The position numbers and the translations under genes are program-made. The notes below the pieces were generated by a model that saw nothing but the letters and a program-made list of their open reading frames with translations, was not told the origin of the DNA and searched no databases. A stretch of DNA of 64,000 bases from Bolinopsis microptera (Eukaryota > Ctenophora > Tentaculata > Lobata > Bolinopsidae): contig NC_087073.1 in assembly GCF_026151205.1 (NCBI RefSeq), positions 2,840,501 to 2,904,500 on the forward strand. Direction: 5' to 3'. Shown here piece by piece: positions 1-10,783 of the stretch (within the stretch, counting starts at the first letter, position 1; every line of letters begins with the position of its first letter).

Positions 1-1389
1 AGTTTCTTTCCTGCGGTGTCTCGTGGATCTTCTTAACATGATTTGCGAGAGTGTCTTTCTGGCGAGCCTTGTACTCACAGTATTCACATTGTAAATATCT
101 TTTCTTTGAGTGTTTTTCTTCTGAGTGTTTTCTGCTGTGTGTTCGGAGAGTTTGCTTAGTGTCCGCTGTGTAATCGCACTGAAGACATGAGTAGGGTATT
201 TCACCAGTGTGAGTATCTTTGTGAGCCGTCAATTTTCCTTCAGTTCTTGAAGCGTAATCACATTCATCACAATCCCATAGTTTTTCTGCAGTGTGAGTTT
301 TTTCATGTACTGTCAATTGTGTCTTGGTTCTAAACATGAAGCTCGCATTTGGTACATTTGAACGGCTTAGCCTTCGGCTTCTCAGTTTTTTCCGAATGTC
401 GCTTAGCCATATGCGCCTGTTAGATACCTCTTAACAGTCGTTTTATAGTCACATTGTGATTTTGAGCATAAAAAGGATTTCTCCGTAGAGTGGGTTAGTT
501 TGTGAGCATTCAACTGAGCACGTGACTTAAACATGTGACCACACTCATCACAATTCCAATTTCTTTCACTGCTATGAAACAGCTTGTGGATTTTCAAAGA
601 ACCTTTCCGTTTGGTTCGGAATTCGCATTGATCACACTCATGTTGACGAACATCGCTGTGGGTTAGTTTATGTTCCACCAGAGCTCCTTTGTCGACTGCT
701 TTATAGTCACATTCGTCACATTCATACGGCTTGTCCCCTGTGTGAGCTCTCCTGTGTATTGTGAGGTGACTGCTCTGGGTCGTTGCAAAATCACACAAGT
801 CACACTTGTAGGGTCGTTCACCTGTGTGAGTCCGTTTGTGTGAATTTAAAGCTTGTTTTTGAGTAGCAGCATAATCACACAGATCACATTTGAAGGGTCT
901 TGCTTTACTATGTGTGAGCTCGTGGTCTCTCAAAATGTCCTTTCTGTTCGCTGAATAATCACATTTTTCACATTGAAAAGGTTTCTCTCCGGTATGCGTC
1001 CTCATATGGCCTCTAAGAGTACCTGGCCGTTTTGCTGAGTAATCACACAAGTCACACTTATAGGGTCGCTCATCAGAGTGAGTTAGTTTGTGTGATTTTA
1101 CTGAAGCTTTGTGTGCAGAAGCATAATCACACAAATCACATTTGTAAGGTCTAACTGCTGAGTGAGACAGCATATGTACATTCAACTGAGATTTCTGGAC
1201 CGCGCGATAATCACACTTTTCGCACTCATAAGGTCTCTCTCCGGTGTGAGTTCGTATATGAGCTTGGAGATCAGCGTTGGAATTAGTTCGATAATCACAG
1301 TGATTACATTCTAAAGACTTGTCTTGATGACGTCTCTTGGTTGAGTTCTTCAGTTGACCGATTGTTCCAGAACCGCTATCATGTGCCAT
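1..1389 (-). pseudogene. C2H2 zinc-finger gene, copy 1, frameshifted and cut by window edge
   Basis: The minus strand from the ATG at 1389 encodes ten complete C2H2 fingers (linkers of the TGERPYKC type) and the start of an eleventh. The frame then breaks. Compared with the intact copy at 2749-4239, this copy has one extra base near 418 and another near 340, so the reading frame is lost at the eleventh finger and not restored. The fingers that follow in the other copy are still recognisable here in shifted frames down to position 1, where the window ends. The family is DNA-binding and nuclear. It is most likely a pseudogene. Two single-base assembly errors are the alternative, because the rest of the copy is well preserved. 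Confidence 0.8.
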
Positions 1390-2031
1390 ATCGATGCCGT
1401 TAACTCCCCGTCCTTTGTTTACATAAGGTATCTGAATGGTAACAAATCATACTATAATAATAATTGGGCTGCAATGTTCCCTTTATTGTACAGTACCCCA
1501 TTATAAAGCTAGTTCTAATTTAACTCTGAGCTTTTATTTCGGTTTTAGGATGAAAATATTCCGCAGCGTATGTAAACAGGATGACAGCTTTATCACCGCT
1601 ATAATAAAGGGTAATAGCGACATGGGTAATGAAATGTTATCACACTATTTGTAAGATAAATTTATAGGCAGAACAGGCACAAGTTGGGAAAAACTAAAAA
1701 TCACGCGAGTATTACAAAATTACAACTACTGGAAAACTTCGAATCTCGGAAAGTTGCAATTCAAACTGATTCATTTCAAATTTAGTCTTCGTTAGTTGGG
1801 TGTCCCGTTCCACTTCTTATTTGATTAAGTCGGCCCTCTCCCTATTCAAAATGAAACATAAACTGTACTAGATTACCAGGTGTCCTAACCTACAAATTAA
1901 CGACCAGATGTTAAGGGTAATAAATTATAAAAGGACGGCCTCTCCACAAATGGTAGTAATATACATGAGAACAACTTCAGGTGCGAGAACACTAATTGTA
2001 ATACGATACTCTGCGAACACTGCCAGTTTTA

Positions 2032-2357
2032 GGGTCTGCCCACACTACGCCATGTTGTGACGGGCCATATGGCGTGGGTCAAAAGGCACAATGTGTTTAG
2101 AGCTCCCGCCATGTGGCCCGTCTATCTAAACACACTGTGCCACTTGGCGTGGATTTAGCAAGGGGAATAGAGGCACGGATTTTTAAAATCTGTGCCCCTA
2201 TTCCCCGAGAGTTTCCACGCCAACTGGCGGGAGCTCTAAACGCACTACGCGCCTCGTTGTGTGAATCCTGTGACTAGTGGCGGGAGCTCTAAACACACTG
2301 TGCCTTTTGACCCACGCCATGTGGCTCGTCACCACATGGCGTAGTGTGGGCAGACCA
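2032..2357. mobile_element. MITE, PIF/Harbinger-like, present in duplicate copy 1 only
   Basis: A 326-bp element with long, nearly palindromic ends. The left end begins GGGTCTGCCCACACTACG and the right end read in reverse begins TGGTCTGCCCACACTACG. It is flanked by TTA at 2029-2031 and 2358-2360. The paralogous position near 4866-4872 lacks it and reads TTTTAGGTAAAATAC, a natural empty site differing by one base. Both arms repeat internal blocks such as GGCGGGAGCTCTAAAC. There is no coding capacity. The TTA target duplication fits PIF/Harbinger; the superfamily call is inference. Confidence 0.75.
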
Positions 2358-2360
2358 TTA

Positions 2361-2748
2361 AGTAAAATACTGTTACCAAACTAACTTAATTATATGCATT
2401 AACCATGTTTTCCTGTAGGAACTGTGAATGTTAACTTAAAGAAGATAATGAAAGAACTATGGAAATGATTACCTAATTTCAAAGATAAATAACTTTCCTT
2501 TTTCGCAGAAGCATTCACGGCCCAATTAGATGTCTTGATTAGTGACATAAACAAATAAAGAAATCATGGAGCCAGAATTAGTTTCAATCTAATACTAATG
2601 GATAAAGATAATAACCGAGAACAACATTGGTTAAATTAAAGAATCATCAATCATTTGTCCGTGGTGGGTATCTTTGTAGAGAGGTATGTTTTTCTAATAG
2701 CTGGGAGGAACTTAGTCACTGATGACTGATATGATGCTCAGTCAGTTC
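2361..2748. other. Intergenic stretch between the two zinc-finger copies
   Basis: Up to about 2516 this is the duplicated 5' flank, ending in a copy of a SNAPC4-like splice acceptor. From 2517 to 2748 no gene or repeat was recognised; it contains the 3' flank of the intact zinc-finger gene. Confidence 0.5.
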
Positions 2749-4239
2749 CTAGACTGATATTGTGTCAGTCTCTGTGTTGTAATTCACTTTCCTTTTCTTC
2801 TCTTCTCTTCTTTTTATGTCTTGTTCTTTGTCCTCATAACAATCGTTCTCAAGGTTTCTTTCTTGCGGTGTCTCGTGGATCTTCTTCACATGATTTGTGA
2901 GAGTGTTTTTCTGGCGAGCCTTGTACTCACAGTATTCACATTGTAAATATCTTTTCTTTGAGTGTTTTTCTTCTGAGTGTTTCCTAATGTGTGTTCGTAG
3001 AGTTTGCTTAGTGTCCGCTGTGTAATCGCACTGAAGACATGAGTAGGGTATTTCACCAGTGTGAGTACCTTTGTGAGCCTCCAATTGTCCTTCAGTTCTT
3101 GAAGCGTAATCACATTCATCACAATCCCATAGTTTTTCTGCTGTGTGACTTTTTTCATGTACTGTCAATTGTGTCTTGGTTCTAAACATGAACTCGCATT
3201 TGGTACATTTGAACGGCTTAGCCTTAGGACTCTCAGTTTTTTCCGAATGTCGCTTAGCCATATGCGCCGTTAGATACCTCTTAACAGTCGTTTTAAAGTC
3301 ACATTGTGATTTTGGGCATAAAAAGGATTTCTCCGTAGAGTGGGTTAGTTTGTGAGCATTCAACTGAGCACGTGACTTAACCATGTGGTCACACTCATCA
3401 CAATTCCAATTTCTTTCACTGCTATGAAACAGCTTGTGGATTTTCAAAGAACCTTTCCGTTTGGTTCGGAATTCGCATTGATCACACTCATGTTGACGAA
3501 CATCACTGTGAGTTCGTTTATGTTCCACCAGAGATCCTTTGTGGACTGCTTTATAGTCACATTCGTCACATTCATACGGCTTGTCCCCTGTGTGAGTCCT
3601 CCTGTGTATTGTGAGGTGACTGCTCTGGGTCGTTGCAAAATCGCACAAATCACACTTGTAGGGTCGTTCACCTGTATGAGTCTGTTTGTGTGAATTTAAA
3701 GCTTGTTTTTGAGTAGCAGCATAATCACACATATCACATTTGAAAGGTCTTTCTATACTATGTGTGAGCTCGTGGGATCTCAACATGTCCTTTCTGTTCG
3801 CTGAATAATCACATTTTTCACATCGGAAAGGTTTCTCTCCAGTATGCGTCCTCATATGGCCTCTAAGAGTACCTGGCAGTTTTGCTGAGAAGTCACACAA
3901 GTCACACTTAAAGGGTCGCTCATCAGAGTGAGTTAGTTTGTGTAATTTTACTTTAGCTTTGTATGCAGAAGCATAATCACACAAATCACACTTGTAAGGT
4001 CTAACTGCTGAGTGAGACAGCATATGTACATTCAACTGAGATTTCTGGACCGCGCGATAATCACACTTTTCGCACTCATAAGGTCTTTCTCCGGTGTGAG
4101 TTCGTATATGAGCTTGGAGAGTAGCGTTGTACTCAGTTCGATAATCACAGTGATTACATTCTAAAGACTTGTCTTGACGACGTCTCTTGGTTGAGTTCTT
4201 CAGTTGACCGATTGCTCCAGAACAGCTATCATGTGCCAT
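2749..4239 (-). CDS. C2H2 zinc-finger protein, 15 fingers, intact copy
   Basis: A single-exon frame of 496 codons. It encodes 15 C2H2 fingers in tandem from about residue 27 to residue 455, most of the form C-x2-C-x12-H-x3-H with TGERPY-type linkers. Finger 11 has four residues between the cysteines (C-P-K-S-Q-C), and finger 15 has a lengthened histidine spacing. A lysine-rich tail follows. Many fingers have the CDxCDY signature, common in large invertebrate zinc-finger families. No KRAB, BTB or SET domain is visible. It is likely a nuclear DNA-binding regulator; the target is unknown. The start is the first ATG, shared with the broken tandem copy. The 3' end reads into an acidic/basic tail with no homologue I recognise. 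Confidence 0.85.
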   Translation of the reverse strand: MAHDSCSGAIGQLKNSTKRRRQDKSLECNHCDYRTEYNATLQAHIRTHTGERPYECEKCDYRAVQKSQLNVHMLSHSAVRPYKCDLCDYASAYKAKVKLHKLTHSDERPFKCDLCDFSAKLPGTLRGHMRTHTGEKPFRCEKCDYSANRKDMLRSHELTHSIERPFKCDMCDYAATQKQALNSHKQTHTGERPYKCDLCDFATTQSSHLTIHRRTHTGDKPYECDECDYKAVHKGSLVEHKRTHSDVRQHECDQCEFRTKRKGSLKIHKLFHSSERNWNCDECDHMVKSRAQLNAHKLTHSTEKSFLCPKSQCDFKTTVKRYLTAHMAKRHSEKTESPKAKPFKCTKCEFMFRTKTQLTVHEKSHTAEKLWDCDECDYASRTEGQLEAHKGTHTGEIPYSCLQCDYTADTKQTLRTHIRKHSEEKHSKKRYLQCEYCEYKARQKNTLTNHVKKIHETPQERNLENDCYEDKEQDIKRREEKKRKVNYNTETDTISV

Positions 4240-5013
4240 ATCGATGTCGTTAACTCCCCGTCCTTTGTTTACATAAGATATCTGAATGGTAACAAATCAG
4301 ACTATAATAATAATTGGGCTGCTATGTTCCCTATATTGTATAGTACCCCATTATTTTGCTAGTTCTAAAACTCTGAGCTTTTATTTCGGTTTTAGGATGA
4401 AAATATTCCGCAGCGTATGTAAACAGGATGACAGCTTTATCACCACTATAATAAAGGGGAATAACGGCATGGGTATTGAAATGTTATCACACTATTTGTA
4501 AGATAAATTTATAGGCAGAACAGGCACAAGTTGGGAAAAACTAAAAATCACGCGAGTGTTACAGAATGACAACTACTGAAAAACTTCGAATCTCGGAAAG
4601 TTGAAATTCAAACTGATTCATTTCAAATTTAGTCTTCGTTAATTGGGTGTCCCATTCCACTTCTAATTTGATTAAGTCGGCCCCCTCCCTATTCAAAATG
4701 AAACATAAACTGTACTAGATTACCAGGTGTCCTAACCTACAAATTAACGACCAGATGTTAAGGGTAATAAAAGGACGGCCTCCCCACAAATGGTAGTAAT
4801 AGACATGAGAACAACCTCAGGTGTAAGAACGCTTGTAATTCGATACTCTGCGAACACTGCCAGTTTTAGGTAAAATACTGTCACCAAACTAACTTAATTA
4901 TATGGAACCATGTATTCCTGTAGGAACTGTGAATGTAAACTTATAGAAGATAATGAGAGAACGATGGAGATGATAACGTAATTTCAAAGATATATAACTT
5001 TCCTTTTTCGCAG

Positions 5014-7490
5014 AAGCAGATGGGAGAGGAGGAGGATCACTTGTTCCTTGTTTCACAAGGTTTGCTGGATAAAGACAGCCGCTCAAGAGCTCTCAACTCA
5101 AAGATTATCTCCCTACAGCGCTTCAAGGCCCCTTATTTCTCCAACTACTACAAAATAGGACCTCGTTTGAACGCAGACCAGCTCAATCTAGCTAATAATC
5201 CGAGATACCAGGTTACATATCTTAGATACCATGTTACATATCTTAGATACCATGTTACATATCTTAGATACCAGGTTACATATCTTAGATACCAGGTTAC
5301 ATATCTTAGATAGCAGCCAGCAGGTTTCATATTATTATCTTACATACCAAGTTCTATATCCTAGCCCCTAGGTACCAGGATATATATATCCTAGATAGTA
5401 AAACCCTGATTTACCGCTGAGTGGTGAGTTTGCAGAAAGGAAATGTTGCTTGTTTATAATATGCACTCATATTTCAGGTGTTTATGTACGAGTCTGGGTG
5501 GGGTAAGAACGATCGTAACAACTTATTGGAGTGTTTGAGGAGCTCAGTGATAGAGGAGAAGATGAGTGATGTCATGTGTGGGGGTAAGAGAGGGAGAGAG
5601 GAGGGGGACCTGGAGCTGTACCATGAACAGTTACAGAGCAGTCCTCCAGAGGAGCTGTTCTCATCAGTAGATATAGACTCCTGGTCACCCCTCCACTGGC
5701 AGGAGGTGGTACAGTCCATGTCCTCCCTCTCTGCAATCAGATCAGGTGCAGACTGTGCCAATCAGTGGAACAACTACCTCTCCCCACGTGTTAAGAAGGG
5801 GGAGTGGACCGCTAAAGAAGACAAAATGTTAGAGCAGCTGGTTAGTCAGCATGGTACAAACTCCTGGGGACTAATAGCCTCGTCTCTTAAAACAGGTAGA
5901 AAGGGCTGGCAGTGTTTACAGCGACACATCAAGGTCAGGAAGAGACAGTTCACAAGCTGGAATGTCAGCGATGATAAGCACATTACTGACGCTGTCATGA
6001 TCTACGGAGAGTCCTCCTTTTCGGATTTGTCGTATTACATGGGGGATAAAAACAGTGACCAATGTTTGCAGAGGTGGCGATACTCCCTCCGACCACAGAT
6101 CAGGAGGGGGAAGTGGACTAACGAGGAGGATGAGGAGGTCATGAACATTGTATCAGAGCATGGGTTTGATTGGCAGAAAATAAAGGACGTTCAGTCACAC
6201 CGGACCAGAGCCCAGGTGAGGGAAAGAGTGCGAATACTGACTGCTAAGGATAAGTCAGGGAGTAATGGTGGGGCTAAGCACTGGAGTGTAGAGGAGACCT
6301 TCCTTCTCATGAGTCTAATAAAGAAACACGGGGCTAAGAGCTGGGCGGCTATCAGAAAAGATTTCCAACTCAAATATACGGCCCCTGTTCTGTTCAGACG
6401 CTGGGATAGAATTCAGAAGTTGTTAAACGGCTCATGCAAGAGAATACACCTGCCCTGGGAGCGCACTGTTATGAACGAGCTCCTTCGCCCCAAGAGATAC
6501 CTGACTAAAGCTTTACAAGAGGAGCTAGGAGACATGTTACCTGGAGCCGAGGAGAAGGTTAAGATAGAGGAGATACTAGAACGTTGTAAAATACACGGCA
6601 GAACTGCACTTTATAAGACAGAGCTGAAGAGAAGGGTACAAGAGCTGACGGGAGAGGAGGTAGAGGAGGATCCTCCTCATTTCCTCCCCCTCATTAGAAA
6701 CAAAAATACTGACTCAAATCACAGCGTCCACAATTTACTGCGCTCAAACGCCGGAAGCATCTACAAGAAGGTAGGTAGCGCCAACTACAAAGTTTATCTT
6801 ATTTTCATAGCTAATTTTTGACACTTATGAGTGCCCTCTGCTTAAAAAGCAGTCTTGCTGAATATGAGGGCAAAACATTTTAATATTGAGGGGGGGGGGG
6901 ACACAAAAACGTATTAGATAAATGATGAAATTACCACTGAAACTGTTCAGGCGTTCGAGGTGGGAAACGACGCTGAGTTCAAAATGTATTATACTCCTCC
7001 TTCCTCTACTACTTTATCAGCTTTTAGAAACCTCCTCGTGGATCACCTCCCCAACCTACAGGAACAAGCTGGTGAGTTATCAGGGTTACTGTTACTGATT
7101 TACTAAGGACATTGTTACCATGGTTACTGTTACCACGGTTAATGGTTACTGATTACTGAAGTTACCATACAATGTTAAGTAACCAGGGTTACATGCACAC
7201 TGCACAGTCATCAGGGTTATTATTACTATCAAACATGCTATTTTCAGTTTATATTAGCCCGATATTATAATTTCAGTATTCATTAAAATCTCTTCAGAAT
7301 TCTGAATGAGACAGTTAACGACTGGTATCAGTTATACTCATTTTTAAATTTTCACATTTCAGGTGTGCGTCCCCACCAACAAGCTATTCTACCCGAACCT
7401 CTACTTAATAGTGAAGAGTTTCGTGTTCTGTCAGCTCGCTTCAAATCACTCTTCTCCTGGCCGCTTATCATGGGAGAAACACCTGTTTGA
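5014..7490 (+). CDS. SNAPC4: snRNA-activating protein complex subunit 4 (Myb-like, SNAP190)
   Basis: Exons 5014-5211, 5478-6770, 6951-7071 and 7363-7490 join in phase, giving 577 residues from the ATG at 5020. The long second exon carries about five SANT/Myb repeats between residues 120 and 375, with Trp-spaced helices (SWSP, KKGEWTAKED, RRGKWTNEED, KHWSVEET). This series is the hallmark of SNAPC4, which binds the proximal sequence element of snRNA promoters for RNA polymerase II and III. The first exon starts behind an acceptor, so further 5' exons may exist, perhaps upstream of the zinc-finger duplication; the ATG at 5020 is the earliest supported start. The human protein is far longer because of its C-terminal tail; insect forms are nearer this size. 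The exon 1 donor lies inside a 21-bp tandem repeat. Confidence 0.85.
5203..5313 (+). repeat. 21-bp minisatellite spanning the SNAPC4 exon 1 donor
   Basis: About five copies of the unit GATACCAGGTTACATATCTTA, or the same with ATG for AGG. The first copy contains the predicted exon 1 end (TACCAG, then GTTACA), so the donor-like site is itself repeated along the array. Confidence 0.85.
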
Positions 7491-7932
7491 TAATATCTGG
7501 CCACTTTTTAATAGTTCTATATAATTCATTCGAAGCCACATAAATAGATCGATCAAAATCTGACTGCGTTACTTTTGTCCTTCAAATACGACAAATATTG
7601 AGAGTTTTATTTTGTGAAAATGGTTTTCTTGGTTTACTGATGTAATGATTTTTAACGTATTTGGATACCTCAACAAAGTGTATATGAATATATATTGATA
7701 TTTCAAGGGTGATAATTAACTTGTCCATTGTTAATGGACTGACCCGGCACGCGTTACCTAGCATGTAGGCTTATTGTTTTGTGTTTATATAACCTACCAA
7801 GACGCGAGACGAGTTGGACTCGTCGACAGTCTTCTAATAGTAATATTTGCAATTTGCTCTGCTAATTAACAGTCTTCTAAAATGAACATTTGGTACGTTT
7901 TGGTACGTTTTGGTGAGTTTGGCAGGGCGTGC
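7491..7932. other. SNAPC4 to LINE intergenic stretch with a MITE relic
   Basis: No gene was recognised. Positions 7720-7765 resemble the end of the CpG-rich family F element found at 32727-32854 (TTGTTAATGG followed by CCCGGC). A 12-bp direct repeat, ACAGTCTTCTAA, flanks about 28 bp at 7829-7880. Confidence 0.4.
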
Positions 7933-8895
7933 TCAGGACAACTGCATCGAGTGCGTCCTCCTCCAGCTCAGCATTGAGTTATCGTTTGTCGGAGTGTATC
8001 CCGGAACCGGTGGTGTGTCTGGGTACTGTTCCATAAATCTGCCTAGACCAACTTTGAAACTGTCTAGCAATGTGATACTCCGGAGCTCCGATGGGAGCAC
8101 GTTGAAGAGCTGAGCTGCTCTAACTCTAAAGCTGTTGTCGTAATCTGTTCTTACCGACAACTGTGCGTTTTTGTTCATGGCTGGGATCTCTGCCTTAATA
8201 CCATGCCTTTGATGAGACTTGAACTCGAAGCCCGTATCGTTCGGAGCATGTTCATTAAGAATTTTCCATACATGAATAATAGAATAACGCTCTCTCCGCC
8301 TCTGAAGGGACATCAACTTAAGCTTCTTCAGCCTGTCCCAGTACTGGAGATCACGGCAGCCAGATATCTTTCTAGTAAAGGATCTCTGTACAGTCTCCAG
8401 CTTTTGTATCTCTGTGACTTTTGTAGGGTTCCAGACTGGACAGCAGTACTCTAGCTTGGAGCGAACCATGCTTTTGTATAAAGTCAGCATGACTACTTGT
8501 GACCGGTCTCTAAAGGCACTCAATGTCCAAGCCGCCATTTTTCTAGCTCCTTGAACTGTCTTCTCAATGTGAGGACCCCATGACCTACTGCTGCTAACAT
8601 ACACTCCAAGGTCTCTGACAGTTTCCTGTGGTGATATTGCGTGTCCTTTTGGTGTAGTATACTCAACAGTCTCTGGGTAGAACGGGAGCTCTCTTAGAGC
8701 TTTTGATCCATTCAGGGGGTAGTTTACAACCTCAAACTTCTGTTCGTGTAGCTCCATGTTGTTAACACGTGACCACTCGATGACTATGTTGAGATCATCT
8801 TGCAGTAACTCCACACTACTCATTCCTCGGATAGCCCCAATCAGCTTTGTGTCGTCTGCAAAGCTGAATCCGTTACTATAGCTAATGCTGAACAA
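7933..8895 (-). mobile_element. LINE 3' fragment, reverse transcriptase C-terminal half (CR1/Jockey-like)
   Basis: An open frame of 320 codons on the minus strand. It begins inside the reverse transcriptase palm with the catalytic FADDTKL motif and continues through KxDLGVYVSS, LYKSMVRSKLEYCCPVWNP and LQRRRERYSIIHVWKIL. This is the usual C-terminal part of CR1/Jockey-group non-LTR retrotransposon polymerases. The endonuclease and N-terminal reverse transcriptase are missing, so the copy is 5'-truncated at about 8895, next to a MITE cluster. The frame is intact over the part that remains, which suggests a fairly recent insertion. Confidence 0.85.
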
Positions 8896-8954
8896 CTATT
8901 TTACGAGTATCACCCGTTAATACCGAGCTTGCTATCCTATTGCTCGCTCCTTCC

Positions 8955-9031
8955 TTATCTGGGGACCTCAGGCTATTATGTTCATAAACATAGAGATTCG
9001 GCGGAATGACAGGCTGATCGCGGCCCAGTAA
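8955..9031 (+). mobile_element. 76-bp dispersed element (family B), copy 1
   Basis: It starts TATCTGGGGACCTCAGGC and ends GCGGCCCAGTA, matching the copies at 9360-9435 and 32689-32915. It is flanked by GCTCCTTCC (8946-8954) and GCTCCTCCC (9032-9040), a 9-bp target duplication with one mismatch. No coding capacity and no poly(A) tail. Confidence 0.65.
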
Positions 9032-9115
9032 GCTCCTCCCATGTTCAGGGAGCTTGAAAAGAGCGCCGCGCATAGGGATTGGCGAGCCAGAGAACGGCTT
9101 GACGGATGTTACTAG

Positions 9116-9869
9116 TAGTGAAGTCATTCCCGATCTCATTTTTAAATCCCGGGATTCGGGAATCCCGACCGAAATAAATCCCGGGATTCCCGAAAATCGG
9201 GAAAAATTTCCCGGATTCCCGAAAATCGGGAATTTCCCGGAAATCGGGATTCTCGAACAATAAAAGTTTGTTAAAACAAATGGTACCAATCCTGGAGTTC
9301 GACTACGAGTTTAATAAAAGTGTACTTGGAGCAGTATATAGAGTGTCAATTGCAATTTTACCTGAGGACCCCAGGCTTTAATGTTGGTAAACAAAATAGA
9401 GATTAGGCGGAATGACAGGCTGAGCGCGGCCAAGTAATTGCAATTTTGATTAGAATTTTTGGACTTAATTTCAATGGAGAGGATTCTATCAAAGACGTTA
9501 GCTCGTGAAAAGATATATTTCATGATCCGCCTCAGGTTGTTCATTGTTCATCGCTCTTTTGTCTTTGATTCTGAGTCATTATCTATATCTTGAATCTTCA
9601 TCGTCGAGCAGTCAAAGCAGTCAACTCTGCCGAGTCAGGGTCTTCAGTGGTATTTTATTTGTCTTTTCGATGAGTGTTATATCATGATCATTTATTACCC
9701 AGCGTGAGCATCGAATATTCGAGCATTATCAAGCTAATCTAGGCGCTAAAATTATTAAAATCACATTGCATAAAATTTCCCGAAATTCGGGAAATAAAAA
9801 AATTTCAGGTCAAAAATGGTCGGGAAATACCGGGATCGGGAATTCCCGACATCGGGATTGACTTCACTA
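9116..9869. mobile_element. hAT-type non-autonomous element, 754 bp
   Basis: Terminal inverted repeats are TAGTGAAGTCATTCCCGAT on the left and TAGTGAAGTCAATCCCGAT on the right, read inward. The target duplication is a perfect 8-bp GTTACTAG at 9108-9115 and 9870-9877. The subterminal regions carry many palindromic copies of the CGGGATTCCCGA type, typical of hAT transposase binding sites. It interrupts a family F MITE, whose halves are GACGGAT before 9108 and TATAAATTTC after 9877. No transposase was recognised. Confidence 0.85.
9360..9435 (+). mobile_element. 76-bp dispersed element (family B), copy 2
   Basis: It is inserted inside the hAT element at 9116-9869. It starts ACCTGAGGACCCCAGGC and ends GCGGCCAAGT. 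It is flanked by perfect 12-bp direct repeats AATTGCAATTTT at 9348-9359 and 9436-9447. Confidence 0.75.
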
Positions 9870-9877
9870 GTTACTAG

Positions 9878-9970
9878 TATAAATTTCTTCGAAGTAGCGC
9901 GCGCCGGGCCAGACCATTAAGTTTAACAATAGTCAAGATAACGGCGTGCGCTACTTCGAGAAGAAATCGG
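9878..9970. mobile_element. Family F MITE fragment (right part)
   Basis: TTTCTTCGAAGTAGCGCGCG followed by GGGCCAGACCATTAA. This is the continuation of the element split by the hAT copy at 9116-9869. Related copies are at 10427-10593 and, inverted, at 32727-32854. Confidence 0.55.
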
Positions 9971-10080
9971 CGCGCTTAGCGCTACTCGAAGAAATTCGAG
10001 TAGAATTTTACTCGAAGAAATACTTAACGGGTGATACTTTCACCTAACCATGTGCTTTGGCGCTGCGGGCGCGCTTCCAA

Positions 10081-10380
10081 AGGTCCGTATATAGCCGATT
10101 TCGCAGATTTAAGTTACGGAAAAACTAGCGGACCTAGCGGCAATATATTTTAGCGCGTCTCCGCTTTGTAGCGCGATGCACTACTGGGTCGCGCGCGCAT
10201 CAAATAATGCTTCTCGCAACCGTATGCAGATCGGCGAGATGCGAAGGATTGACATCGTGAATCAAGTCTCCGCTATGCGCTAGGCGCACGCCATCTTCCG
10301 CTAGTTTCCGATATATATCCGCTATAATCCGATAGCTGACCGCTGGCTTTTCCATAACTTAAATCCGGCAATACGGACCT
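10081..10380. mobile_element. 300-bp element with about 40-bp terminal inverted repeats (family E)
   Basis: The left arm begins AGGTCCGTAT and continues to ATTTAAGTTACGGAAAA. The right arm in reverse reads AGGTCCGTAT, then ATTTAAGTTATGGAAAA. It contains a family D insertion at 10165-10265. The flanks share only six of eight bases (GCGCTTCC and GTGCTTCG), so the target duplication is uncertain. Confidence 0.65.
10165..10265 (+). mobile_element. Family D MITE, 101 bp, inserted in family E
   Basis: Begins TTTGTAGCGCGATGCACTAC and ends CATCGTGAATCAA. It is flanked by perfect 8-bp repeats GTCTCCGC at 10157-10164 and 10266-10273. A second copy is at 10611-10718. Confidence 0.75.
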
Positions 10381-10426
10381 GTGCTTCGAGGACTTCGACG
10401 CGCCGCGCAAACTAGCATTCTTGTTT

Positions 10427-10593
10427 ACGGATGTTAATCGTCTAAATTTCTTCGAAGTAGCGCGCGCCGGGCTTGACGGTCGTTACTCGTCTAAATTTCT
10501 TCGAAGTAGCGCGCGCCGCTTTCTTCTCGAAATGTGGCCCGATTGGCACGTGCTACGAAGTAGCGCGCGCCGGGCCAGATCATTAACAATGGT
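10427..10593. mobile_element. Family F MITE copy
   Basis: Two partly repeated blocks of TAAATTTCTTCGAAGTAGCG, ending in GGGCCAGATCATTAACAATGGT. The element continues after the family C insertion, at 10784 onward (CAAGTGCCGGGCCAGACC). Confidence 0.55.
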
Positions 10594-10783
10594 TTGTATC
10601 ACGTTGTGACCTTGTAGCGCGATGCACTACTGGGTCGCGCGCGCATCAAATAATGCTTCTCGCAACCACAGATCGTATGCAGATCGGCGAGATGCGAAGG
10701 ATTGACATCGTGAATCAAGTTGTGACCCCCATGGTCGTTTCACAGTGGGAGTCGCGCGCGGCGGGTCATACAACGTATGACAA
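10594..10783. mobile_element. Family C MITE carrying a nested family D copy
   Basis: Ends are TTGTATCACGTTGTGAC on the left and, read in reverse on the right, TTGTCATACGTTGTATGACC. It is flanked by perfect 8-bp repeats ACAATGGT at 10586-10593 and 10784-10791. The family D element at 10611-10718 splits it. Confidence 0.8.
10611..10718 (+). mobile_element. Family D MITE, 108 bp, inserted in family C
   Basis: Begins CTTGTAGCGCGATGCACTAC and ends CATCGTGAATCAA. It is flanked by perfect 8-bp repeats GTTGTGAC at 10603-10610 and 10719-10726. Confidence 0.8.

Larger units (their letters stand above)
1..5016. repeat. Tandem duplication of the zinc-finger unit
   Basis: Bases 1-2516 and about 2852-5016 are two diverged copies of the same segment in direct orientation. 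Similarity covers the finger gene, its 5' flank (for example 1389-2031 against 4239-4869) and continues to the motif CCTTTTTCGCAGAAGCA, which ends near 2516 and near 5017. In the second copy this motif is the splice acceptor of the first visible SNAPC4 exon. In the first copy the homology stops there. The left edge of the unit lies outside the window. Confidence 0.85.
8906..10038. repeat. 15-bp inverted repeats enclosing nested MITEs
   Basis: AGTATCACCCGTTAA at 8906-8920 recurs in inverse orientation at 10024-10038. The pair could be the termini of an older element into which the copies at 8955-9031 and 9116-9869 later inserted. No clear target duplication is seen outside the repeats. Confidence 0.45.

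Noticed and set aside
8955-9435. Spliced-leader-like RNA gene, because the reverse strand of family B ends in CCCCAGGTAA, like a donor site
   Set aside because: Each copy is bounded by its own target duplication that starts right there, so the donor look is partly flank; no Sm site or promoter was seen.
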